Positions 35,870-47,506 of a stretch of 64,000 bases of DNA are shown here, piece by piece. The position numbers and the translations under genes were made by a program. The notes under the pieces were generated by a model. It made no database searches. It was not told where the DNA came from and worked only from the letters and a program-made list of their open reading frames with translations. Source of the stretch: Nectonema munidae. Taxonomy: Eukaryota; Nematomorpha; Nectonematoida; Nectonematidae. Numbering within the stretch: the stretch's first letter is position 1; the number at the start of each line of letters is the position of its first letter. The stretch lies in the NCBI GenBank assembly GCA_030549495.1, contig JAUIRK010000898.1, positions 2,108,001 to 2,172,000 of the forward strand, read 5' to 3'.

Positions 35870-37879
35870 TGCGCTTGTTCCAGCTAAGATAATAAATAGG
35901 ACAAGTTCTCATTTTTGTTTTCCTTATTATTCATACCTTCTATTCACAAGTTATGTGATAAATAATTTTATCTACTAAAAGTTACATGACAAATACATTG
36001 TGATATGACTGTGTCGAAAAATGCCAAATTGTATTTACATTTTCGGTAAAATATCCATCCTTCAAATGTCCATTCGGCCAAATGTCATAGTACCTTTCAT
36101 TCATAGCTACTCCCAACTCATTGAACTCTCTTTCAATGCCTTATTAGCAGGCTTCGATTTCTTCACAACCATTCATATATTATTATCTACCCGAGAAGGC
36201 AAAACTCAGAAATTGCCAATGTTCCTATTTTTGCCTTTTTTATAATCATACTTTTTTATTTAACTGAAAATCAGAAAATAAATATATACACTTAAACAGA
36301 TGTAGCGTTTCAGGAAATTTGTTGAGTTCTATAAGAAATTGTAAATCAAACAAAATCCCCCCCCCCCCTCTCAACTACTTTCACTGCCTCACCCCCAACT
36401 TCCTTTTTTGGATTTAGAGTTGCATGAGAATGTATATATAAATTTAGCCCCCCCCCCCCCAACTCCTCTTCTGCCTCTCCAACTTTCGATTTCTGGCTCA
36501 TATGGTATAAGACATGAAAATTGAGAATAAATAGGTCGAATTACTTGTAAAATGTATTTAAACTAGAATTTTATCCCAAAAAGCATAAGAGATCAATTAA
36601 TTTGAAATAAAAGTGCCTTAAATAGCCTGCGTCAGTTAAAACTAGCAATGGAACGAAATTGGTTAAATATTGTTCGCATAATGCTCAAAAAAGTTGAAGC
36701 ATGATAATAAAAAAAATACAAGGTTTACGTTATAAAACAGTTGACAAATTTTAAAGTAAAATATCAAATTTACTGGGATAATAAACGATTTTTGCTAGGC
36801 GCTTCTCTCTATTCATAAAACTTTTCAATGTTAATAAGCACAAATAAAAAAGCATTTTTGTTCAAATTGTGTTGTTGAAAATGAACTGCGACAAATAAGA
36901 TAAAGACATTCTGCATGCTAAAACACAAACAGCCTTAAAACCATGAACCTAATAATAAGTGTAGGGAAAAACAAATTGCGCAATTAATCGCTCGATATAA
37001 TCAATAATTTGTTCTGCACCCGTGCTTGCTATATTACCGACTATAGAATACTTAAGAGCAAAACAATATACAGCATAATCACAAGAAAAATTTCTGAATA
37101 GTAATAATAAAAGATTCTTAAATATATGCGTGAAAGTTGAGGAAGGAATGTAATTAGTTCTTCACGAATATCATCTATAAAACTATCGAATAAAGAAAGC
37201 AGGTAATGGTTTTGCGAAAATATGCCCTCCTGTTCAAAAAATGGTTTACAATTTTGTAATGACAGATCACAAGCTATGGCCTCCTGCTTCAAGAAGACTC
37301 TTGATAAAAATCCAATGAAATAATTTTCCTTAGGAAGAACTTATTGCATAGATGGCGATATTATAATGATTTTTGCGCTATGATCTATATCTTTGTGCAA
37401 TTTTCATCATTACTTCAATCATAGATGCTAAAAGCATTGCCATAAATTACACTCACAAACAAAAAATTTTTTTCTTGGACTACAAAAATAAAAAAACCAT
37501 TTTTTGAAGTAGCTTTTAGTAAAAAGTGGAAAATTATTATTTAATTTTTTTGTAAAATCTATATATTCATTTTTGGGGAAAAAAATTAAAGCTTTTATCT
37601 CATTTTAAAAATGCCTAGAAATAAATGCAAAAATGACGCTAAAAATAATTTTTGTTATATATGCGACCGTGTTACCTTTAAAAAGAATATTACTCCTTAT
37701 TTGAAAAAATTGTAATTGCCAGCTGCACTTACTTATTATGCTACTTGGGCTCAAAAAAGTATAAAAATTTGCTTTATAGTATGGAAAGTAACTTCGACTC
37801 ACTCTACATATTATTATCTTTGATTGACGCTTTTGCAAAGTAATATATTTTTCTTATAATTGATATAACATTTTGTTTT
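35870..37879. other. No gene recognised
   Basis: Two C-runs (about 36358-36368 and 36449-36462), both followed by CTCTTC/AACTCC blocks, look like hAT-derivative interior sequence, but no ends were found. The frames at 37041-37292 and 36021-36245 have no motif. Confidence 0.35.
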
Positions 37880-39000
37880 TCAGGCATAACATCCAAAAGT
37901 TTTTCAAGTGAAGTACCAAAATCAAAAATCGCCAATTCGTCCGATAAATCACCCAGAAGACATGTATGTCCTCCTGTTTAGAAGACTCCGAAGCAGAGCC
38001 GGATAATATAATGAAACAAATTACAAACTTTCAACACCTCCTTGAGATATGGCTCAACTTTTTACACGAGATGAAGATAGAAAAAAAATGAGTGACACAG
38101 GAAGTTCGAATTACAAGTTATCGTTCAAGATTCGATATTTTCGAAGAACAATTTTCTTTTGAAGACAACGTGTACTATACTGCAACAATATATTAGGACT
38201 TTTGAAAATCTTCACTCTACACAGTAGAGGCGTTTTATCAATTTTTGTTTATATAGTTACCAAAGCTCTTCTTGTACACATGGCAAATAAACAAACTACC
38301 GTCTATTCCTAATGCCCACTTTCTTGGAAACTTTCAAAAATCTAGAACTAATATTAAAAAAGTGAACTACAAAGATCACGAATGGTTAATATGTGCAGAT
38401 TTAAAAGTTATGGCAAGAACAAAGTGGCCTGCAGAGAGGATGCACCAAACTCATGTATTTTTGTGAGAGTGGGATAATCGAACGCTTGATAAGCATTAGA
38501 AACAAAAAATTGGATCTCACAATCTGATAAATAAACCTTTAGTTGGGAAAGGAAAAAATGTTTCACTTCCTCTTCATATAAAACTTGAATTAATTAAGCA
38601 AATTGTCAAAGCAACGAATCTATAATAGCTCTTCTTTTTCATATTTAAAATCAAAATTTTTTAAAATAAGCTGTGCAAAAATAAAGAGGGTATTTCTGCG
38701 GGACCCAAAATTCGACATCTTATAGAATAGTATAAAAGATTTGATGCAAAACTAAGTGGAGTCTAACACTTGGAATACTTTTTTAAAGACGTTCGTAACA
38801 AATTTTTTTGCATGACATAAACCTTAAAAAACTACAAATTGTTGATTGATAAATTTATCAGAGCTTATGAGAATCTTGGATGCAATATGTCTCTTAAAGT
38901 TAATTTTTTTTTCCTGAAAATTTATCAGATGTTAGCGAATGGCAAGGCGAAAGATTTAATAAAGATATTTCTATTACAAAGGTAAATGAAGTTTGCTTTG
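37880..39000 (+). pseudogene. Fossil of an arthropod repeat-associated gene family
   Basis: Broken pieces on the plus strand match, from memory, a family of roughly 700-residue hypothetical proteins found in many copies in arthropod genomes. Blocks seen: SYRSRFDIFEEQF (near 38120), DHEWLICADLKVMA (in 38272-38466), LPLHIKLELIKQIVKA (near 38570), NLGCNMSLKVNF and EWQGERFNKDISIT (38870-38980). Their order is that of the family (HLDFFPEN and QGERFHQDI near the end). Function unknown to me, probably a mobile-element protein. Several breaks; old. Confidence 0.6.
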
Positions 39001-39146
39001 CTTGCTTTCATTTGTTGGATTATATCGATAAAATGCCGTTCCTATTCATAACAAAAAGTGTAAATATTATTTAAAAAAAAACTAATTATGAAACTAAACT
39101 ATAGTTTATATTGTATAATATATAAAGATATAATGCAAAAGCACCT

Positions 39147-39272
39147 GGGAGTGTTTTTATTGACAAAGCGCTGCACACTTTGTGTCGAACTACCAGCAAA
39201 GAAGGCTCGATGCTGGATCGAACCCAAGACCTTGTGGTATCGAAGCAGGTATCTAACCAACGTTACTCCCTA
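39147..39272 (-). mobile_element. SINE-B copy 2 (tRNA-derived)
   Basis: Minus-strand sequence shows TTGGTTAGATACCTGCTTCG, CAAGGTCTTGGGTTCGATCC (B box region, plus strand about 39213-39230) and GACACAAAGTG, aligning with SINE-B copies 34801-34942 and 55135-55270. Confidence 0.8.
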
Positions 39273-39689
39273 GAGGAAACATTTTGTAACAAATGGATAA
39301 CATTTTCGTAATCTATGCAAAAAACATATCAGAAAATGTTGTTGCCATTTTTGTAGCAACATTTTTGTTAGACAGTGTTATTAGTTTTTCTCGTATTTGT
39401 AATTATGTTTAGCTAAAATCACTGTGGTAACTTGAATCGAAATTGTACAATAATGAATTTTTAAATGTTTATTCATTTCTGAGTCAAAATCGCCATTCTA
39501 ACAAAATTAATTAATAAAATAAATACCATGGATTAATAATCGGTACAAACCTAATCAATGTTTACGTTTTCACTTTTAATATTTTGTATGCAGCCCATAT
39601 ATACGAAAAATAACTCTATCACGCGAAGCCTCTTCTTCTAAATGAGACAACTGTCCATGCTTATCTTCATGATAACTAGCAGCGTTTCG
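39273..39689. other. No gene recognised
   Basis: Non-coding AT-rich DNA. Confidence 0.4.
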
Positions 39690-39768
39690 ACCAGAGTCGA
39701 CTTAATAAATATATGATCGTCTGCTTTACATTAGATATCGTCTGATTATTGTCGTCGTTAAGGGTTAA
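39690..39768. mobile_element. Partial copy of the TTAA MITE family
   Basis: Shares ATCGTCTGCTTTACATTAG, ATATCGTCTGATTATT and a GTCGTTAAGGGTTAA end with 40581-40698, and weaker blocks with 60124-60262. The right TTAA is at 39765-39768; the left end is not the canonical TTAACCC, so the copy is truncated. Confidence 0.6.
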
Positions 39769-40580
39769 CTCATAAGGAGAATGCAAACGACTTCAGTAAT
39801 CTTTATTTAATTCTATACAAAACGAGAATTCGCCTGTTTCCTTTGGGAACATTGGTACTTAAATAAAAATTTAAGACCAATAAATACTATTATGGACTAT
39901 TGGTACTTAATTTTTGGAGGTTAAATCACTCACTATGAAGTAAAAAAGAAGTCAAAAAGCCTCCCCCTTTTTTCAAGATTTAATTTAAATTCTTATTCCA
40001 TTTAACTTCAAAAAACGCTTCCTAAAAATGTTCTTCTACGAATCCCTTATTACAAGAAAAAGGATTTATCACCAATTCTTCTATTCTGAGTTCAAATAAA
40101 TTCTCTTTCACCAAAGATTTATTATTAGAAAAATTTGACCTTTGACTAGATAAAATTCTTGTGTAAAAATATTTGAAAATTTGCTTATACAATGCTGAAA
40201 TATTGGTTAAAATATTACCCACCTGAATTCCTTTTACGCTCACCTCAATAAAAGGGACATGAAATATACAGTCGAGACCAACAAATAGAAAAAAAATCAT
40301 ACTATTATATATACACTTAGAGAACACCTTTGCTTTAGGGACTCTTGAGATAAATAAATTAGGTAGAGAGTGAAGAGAACAATAAAAAAGCATAAGTAAA
40401 ATTTTTTTACTAGGACCCTCAAAAAAGTATTTTGTACACGCAAGGGCATAGATTTATTTGCAATTACGGCCTGCTTGTTCCTACGCAAAACACTTTATCG
40501 TTAATTTTTTAATTGATATACATACACACCTATAAATTTTCCATTAAAAATTTTATTATAAACCAGAAGGACATTACGCT
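39769..40580. other. Unassigned; one minus-strand frame
   Basis: The 123-codon minus frame at 40022-40393 (starts MLFYCSLHSL, ends NPFSCNKGFVEEHF) has a plausible amino-acid mix but no recognised family, no splice context and no signal. It could be an exon relic. Left unassigned. Confidence 0.3.
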
Positions 40581-40698
40581 TTAACACCCATGTCGACTTT
40601 ACAAAAATAAAATCGTCTGCGTTTATCAAAGCTCTTTAATACAAATCTTCTGCTTTACATTAGATATCGTCTGATTATTCTGGTCGTTAACGGGTTAA
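40581..40698. mobile_element. TTAA MITE, 118 bp
   Basis: TTAACACCCATGTCGAC at the left and GTCGTTAACGGGTTAA at the right form inverted ends bounded by TTAA (40581-40584, 40695-40698). The interior carries two ATCGTCTG-type blocks shared with 39690-39768 and 60124-60262. Non-coding piggyBac-type MITE. Confidence 0.75.
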
Positions 40699-41848
40699 AT
40701 AAGTAAAACTTGATACAATAATCAATGTGCTGAGTATTTTCACAATTTTAACAAAAAATAATAACGAAAACAAGTATACATTTTATGTTTTTAATTTACT
40801 GTTCATCAAGAGAATATTATTAACCAAGAAAGGTTACAAAAGTGCCAGACTATCATTGACTTTGTGTTCAGATAAAGTTAAATTTATCCCACTAGTAACA
40901 ATCACGATCATAGATCTAAAAAGTTTTTAGTGATATATCTACCAATCAAGATCATTGAATGTGGATAAATCCACTGAAAATGATTTATACCCGAACCCAC
41001 ACTGCGCATAGCGGATGATTTTAAGGGTATGATAGAACGATCGTAGACACTCACCCCTCTCAATTTTAAACATATCAGTAGTGTTGATTTCAATCAGATT
41101 TAATTTCATATTCTGAAAGAATAGTTGTTTAATGAGTTATTGATTGAGCGATACTTTAGATAGGCACTCATTCGCAATGCTTTCTTATATTGAATATTCA
41201 GAAAAATTTATTTTAGAAAAAAGTGTTATAAAATAGCTCGGGGTAAATATATTCTTCTAGATCCACCCTGCCTGTGCAAAACTCTAAGCCAGTTGTTCTC
41301 AACATTTTACTCCCAGGGACCCCTTTAATCTTCTGTCAATTTGATTCCCCACTCTTGCTTTCCAAAATTATCTGCCACAAAAATTCTATTTCCAAAATTG
41401 CATATTCAAATAACCATAATTTAATACCGAATTTCTTACTCTTCAGTGTTCTGTTAAGACAACTTTATATTCCTCAAAGGGGAGATTCTACATGGAATAA
41501 ATCAATAATTTCATAAATTTTTCTTATGGAAGAGTTTTAAATTTTAATTTTATTAGCAATATTCAAGCTTGTAACAGCGATTGTACAAAAGAGAAATTTA
41601 GGTAAATAAATCATATACACAAAATATTATACATGTAAAGCACAGTAACAAATTATCTACCATTAGAAATTCGTATTTTGAAACTCACAAAAGAAAAAGT
41701 GAGCAAAAATCATACAATGAGTACGCCCATGAGAAGAGAAGTGAGTGGGTATAAAATAAAAGTAAGAGAGGATGCAACGTTGGCAGTTTTCACCTAAAAG
41801 ATATGATCGTCTTAAATTTTGTGTACTTTATCGGAGTGAGCTTTTCCT
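40699..41848. other. 3' flank of the Rho gene; one hAT-like end
   Basis: At 41287 CAGTTGTTCTCAAC followed by GGGACCCC is a typical hAT end, but no partner was found. The part nearest the Rho stop is presumably its 3' untranslated region. Confidence 0.4.
41549..41554 (-). terminator. Possible polyadenylation signal of the Rho gene
   Basis: AATAAA on the minus strand about 295 bases after the stop codon. The assignment is by position only, in AT-rich DNA where the hexamer is common. Confidence 0.3.
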
Positions 41849-43905
<2,057 letters not shown>

Positions 43906-43921
43906 TATAGTTTTTAGAATG

Positions 43922-44098
43922 TTGGTTGGTTGGAGATATCAAGCACTTTCAGCCGTAAGGCTATATGCTCGCATTATGCGTAAGATGGTTAATCACAGTT
44001 TTTGTGAATTTGTTTCTAGAGTTGAGAGTTTTGGGGATCGAATCCCTGACCTTCAACTATTAAGCTGAGAAGTACACCCTAACAACCAGTGAGGCTCA
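43922..44098 (-). mobile_element. SINE-A copy 2
   Basis: Same structure as 21918-22096: tRNA-like head at the right end (B box complement GGGGATCGAATCCC at 44033-44046), tail at the left (GCGAGCATAT, hairpin AGCC TTAC GGCT, GAAAGTGC, then CCAACC units). Flanks AGTTTTTAGAATGT and AGTTTTTATAATGT are a target duplication with one change. Confidence 0.9.
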
Positions 44099-44405
44099 GT
44101 TTTTATAATGTGGAAAAATAAAATATTTTATTAGGAAATTAAAAAAATATTTTCACAACATTCTTTTTATAGAATTTGATACTATGAATTAAAATTTTCT
44201 CAGAATTATGAAATAAATTCGTAACAAGATAAATAAAAAATTATTTAAAAATATTAAATAAAAATTTACTACAAAATAGTCTCTAAATTTAAAAGTTTTA
44301 AAGTTTAATAAGTTTAAAAAACTTATTTATTAAATCAACCCTTTTTTAATGGTTTTATTAAAAGTACTAGATATATGAAAGCAAATTTTATTTTTTTTCC
44401 AATAA
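44099..44405. other. Short AT-rich gap before the LINE
   Basis: Nothing coding. The 5' junction of the LINE lies at about 44400. Confidence 0.5.
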
Positions 44406-47030
44406 AAAATCCCCGAAACAATACTTCCCTGCTCATCCGATCATACAACACACTACAACCCTCCATTTCTATCGACAATCTTTCCCCCCGACTCTCCCTC
44501 TTCTGATCTCCCCTTTCACCACACAATTCGAGAACACTCTAAAAACATCATTCACTCCATCCAAAACCCTATTTTTTCTCCAATCACACTAAATGAATTA
44601 AACATAGCAGTAAACACTCTTAAAACAAATGCCTCATCTAGCTACGACCATATCTCACCCAAACATATTAAAAAATCAATACACATTCTAAACAAACACT
44701 TACTCCTTATTTTCAATGCATGCCTTACTCATTCACATTTCCCCAACGTTTGGAAAATCGGCAAACTCATACTCATTCCTAAACCCAATAAAGATTCAAG
44801 CCTCATTCAAAATTGGCGACCAATCACTCTACTACCCATACTAGGCAAACTTTTCGAAAAAATCATTCGCAAACGTCTAGTCCACTACATCCTATCCCGT
44901 AACCTCATTCATCACACGCAATTTGCATACCTTCCCAACAAAAATACGGAAACAGCACTATCGCGTCTAACAACCTACCTTGACTCTTCTCTTTCTACTC
45001 AGAAAATTTCTTCTACAATCTTCTTAGACATAAACAACGCTTTCAACTCAGCCTGGCATCCTGCCATCATCACTAACCTTGCACACAAATCATTTCCTCC
45101 TTACATCATCAAATTTATAAGCTCATACCTTTCAAACCGCTGTCTCATTTTCCGACATCGCGCTTCCCTTTGCATCCATAAGCTAACCCTCTCGACTCCC
45201 CGAGGAGGATGTCTTTCTGATATCCTCTGGCTAGTTCTCATAGACCCGCTTCTCGATCTAATCCACACCAACACTGATTTCTCCCAATGTTTTTCAGACG
45301 ACATATTATTCACCTTCACCAGTAACTCTCAACAAGAAAACCTCACCAAATCCTCTTCATTTCTACTAAGGCTACAAGAAAGAGCAAACACACATAAGAT
45401 ATTCTTTAACTCCAGCAAAACAAACCTCATTCACTTTACACGCAGACGCATAGAACATTTACCCCTTCATTTAAATACCTCTACTTCTATAACTGCATCA
45501 AAGACTATCAAATATCTAAGACTAAACCTTCAGTCCAACCTAAAATTTTCAATACACTTTAAAAAAATATACCAAAAACTCTCAGTCACCCTTTTTTCAC
45601 TTAAAAGCGCTATCTCTTATAAATGGGGCCTCCGTCCCAAACACACCAAATACATATACATATCCTTAATCCTACCAGTAATTCAATACGGAATTCTTTC
45701 CTGGGGCATCTCCTTAAAACACCCCACAACCATAAATTTTCTTAACAAGATACACCGTCTCTGTCTACTTTGCATCACCAACGCATATCGTACTACTTCC
45801 ACACAATGCCTAGAAATTCTAACTAACACCCTACCATTACAACTTCAACTTAAAAAAACTATTATTAAGCGCTTCATCTTGACATACAACAACTTAATTC
45901 CACCATTTCATCCGATCACACCCCACCACAATACTCCATCCTATTCTTTCTACTCACATCTATTAGCAAAATACGCTCCAAATATTGCTAACTACCTAGT
46001 TCATCCCTCGATACACCCATCTCTTTTAACTCACCCATCTGCACAAAACCCTCTCAAAACATCCATATGCAAAAACAAATTTTTTGCAAAACAATCAATT
46101 TCATACCTTCGCTCTACTTCTTCACCAACCTCCCTACGCATCTTCACAGACGCCTCAAAGAAGTCCCTAAGTACCTCCTTTGCTTACGTCTTCTTCAAAG
46201 GCTCTTCCACTAGCCCCTTTTACACCCATCGATCCCAATTAAATCCTCTACTCTCAATCCTCGAATGCGAAATCTTTAGCCTTTTACACGCCTGCACTAC
46301 GATCACTAACAACATTAACCACTTCCTTCCCCATTTTACTACCATCCATTTCTATACCGATGCACAAAACATAATCTACGATCTCTCTCTATCACACAAC
46401 ATCCCATTTCCCTCCTTTCAACTCGCCTCCTCCCTAATCAATCTTACAAAACATTTCCACATACACCTATGTTGGTGCCCTGCTCATCTAAACATACCAG
46501 AAAACTCCCTCGTAGACTACTTAGCCTCAAACTTACACCTAACCTCCCACATTCCTCTCAACTCCCTACCGTTCAAAACCTCTCTAACACACATTCACTT
46601 ATCCACTCTAGAAGAATGGCAGATGTCCATATCTTCATCTCAAAAAGCACTAATCTCCTCTTTACCACACATCAGCACAATTCACACAACTTTCAAAAAC
46701 AAAAAATTTACACCACCTCGTTCAACCATACGTTGGCTATCAGGCCATTGCCCATGCAAAGCATATATTTTCCGAATTAAAGTAAGCGAAAATCCATACT
46801 GTCGTTTCGGATGCAACACAATAGAAACGCCATACCACCTCATATTCACATGTCAAATCTTCTCTTATCATCGCCAAGATCTTCTATTTCGCTGCCTTTC
46901 TTTACTTAACAGATCTCCAACAACACTCTCAGATCTTCTGTTACACCCAACACTACTAAAATCCCTAGCAACCCTCATTGACACCATTGAAAAAACTCTC
47001 ACCACCGTCGATAACCTTATAACAAACTAA
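44406..47030 (+). CDS. LINE ORF2 C-terminal part: reverse transcriptase and RNase H
   Basis: An uninterrupted frame of 874 codons with no ATG in about the first 740, so start-codon-based callers see only a part. RT blocks: LILIPKPNKD and NWRPITLLPILGKLFEKII (44770-44860), FLDINNAFNSAWH (first catalytic Asp, about 45020), TPRGGCLSDILW (usually TPQGG.LSP.LW), CFSDDILFT (active-site [YF]ADD as FSDD, about 45290), then ILPVIQYGILSWG. RNase H blocks: IFTDASKKS, LECEIFSL, FYTDAQNI and CWCPAHLNIPENSLVDYLAS, carrying the expected D, E, D and the final D. A Cys/His end follows (CPCKAY, CRFGCNTIETPYH). Strongly G-poor on this strand. Enzymatic activity is doubtful given the unusual FSDD and RGG changes, but the frame is intact. 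Confidence 0.88.
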   Translation, partial: KIPETILPCSSDHTTHYNPPFLSTIFPPDSPSSDLPFHHTIREHSKNIIHSIQNPIFSPITLNELNIAVNTLKTNASSSYDHISPKHIKKSIHILNKHLLLIFNACLTHSHFPNVWKIGKLILIPKPNKDSSLIQNWRPITLLPILGKLFEKIIRKRLVHYILSRNLIHHTQFAYLPNKNTETALSRLTTYLDSSLSTQKISSTIFLDINNAFNSAWHPAIITNLAHKSFPPYIIKFISSYLSNRCLIFRHRASLCIHKLTLSTPRGGCLSDILWLVLIDPLLDLIHTNTDFSQCFSDDILFTFTSNSQQENLTKSSSFLLRLQERANTHKIFFNSSKTNLIHFTRRRIEHLPLHLNTSTSITASKTIKYLRLNLQSNLKFSIHFKKIYQKLSVTLFSLKSAISYKWGLRPKHTKYIYISLILPVIQYGILSWGISLKHPTTINFLNKIHRLCLLCITNAYRTTSTQCLEILTNTLPLQLQLKKTIIKRFILTYNNLIPPFHPITPHHNTPSYSFYSHLLAKYAPNIANYLVHPSIHPSLLTHPSAQNPLKTSICKNKFFAKQSISYLRSTSSPTSLRIFTDASKKSLSTSFAYVFFKGSSTSPFYTHRSQLNPLLSILECEIFSLLHACTTITNNINHFLPHFTTIHFYTDAQNIIYDLSLSHNIPFPSFQLASSLINLTKHFHIHLCWCPAHLNIPENSLVDYLASNLHLTSHIPLNSLPFKTSLTHIHLSTLEEWQMSISSSQKALISSLPHISTIHTTFKNKKFTPPRSTIRWLSGHCPCKAYIFRIKVSENPYCRFGCNTIETPYHLIFTCQIFSYHRQDLLFRCLSLLNRSPTTLSDLLLHPTLLKSLATLIDTIEKTLTTVDNLITN

Positions 47031-47100
47031 TCTGCTTTTCTCTTCTACTATTAGGACAACCTATCTCTACCAACATCTGCATCTTCCTTAACCAACTCTC

Positions 47101-47174
47101 AAGCTTACGCGAGCATATCAGCTCACGCTGGAAAGTGCTTTGAAATCCACCTACCTACCTACCTACCTACCTAC
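47101..47174 (+). repeat. LINE 3' end: hairpin and CCTA tail
   Basis: GCGAGCATAT, then CAGC TCAC GCTG (a 4-bp stem with a 4-base loop), GAAAGTGC, and about seven CCTA units. Laid out exactly like the tail of SINE-A. Such 3' hairpins plus short tandem tails are recognition sites for stringent-type LINE reverse transcriptases. Confidence 0.8.
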
Positions 47175-47419
47175 ACAAATCTCTTTATACTGGAATCCTT
47201 TTTTTTTCTAAGAATAAAATGTTCATTAGCTTATAATTATGTTTTCTATAAACCTACCATCTTCTATGATTTGTTAAGAGATATATTGCTAGGTACGGTA
47301 GGTAGGAACTTTATAATAGAAGATAAGGATTGAATGAGTTCTTGTCTAAGGTATTGATGGTTAGATCTGAGTAGAAATTTATAGGTTTCTAGGGGAAATG
47401 AGGTAACAGGGATGTAAGG

Positions 47420-47506
47420 AGAATTTGGAAGTACTTTTTTAGTTAGCTTATCTACATAAGTGTTTTCAAGAATGTTTGAGTGAGCTGGGCACCAGTAGAT
47501 GTTCAA
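47420..47506 (-). pseudogene. RNase H remnant of the inverted LINE
   Basis: Peptide IYWCPAHSNILENTYVDKL aligns with CWCPAHLNIPENSLVDYLAS of the plus-strand copy, so both elements are the same family. The following 60 residues are recognisable but end abruptly at the deletion before the tail. Confidence 0.85.

Larger units (their letters stand above)
44406..47174 (+). mobile_element. 5'-truncated RNase H-bearing LINE
   Basis: Consists of the RT-RNase H part of ORF2, a 145-base 3' untranslated region and a CCTA microsatellite tail. No ORF1 or endonuclease remains, so it was truncated at the 5' end on insertion as is common for LINEs. RNase H after RT places it with the I/R1/LOA/Tad-type groups rather than Jockey/CR1/RTE. 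A second, longer copy of the family lies inverted at 47288-55041. No convincing target duplication was found. Confidence 0.85.

Noticed and set aside
46469-46780. Second plus-strand frame of 103 codons in the LINE
   Set aside because: Shadow of the RNase H frame.
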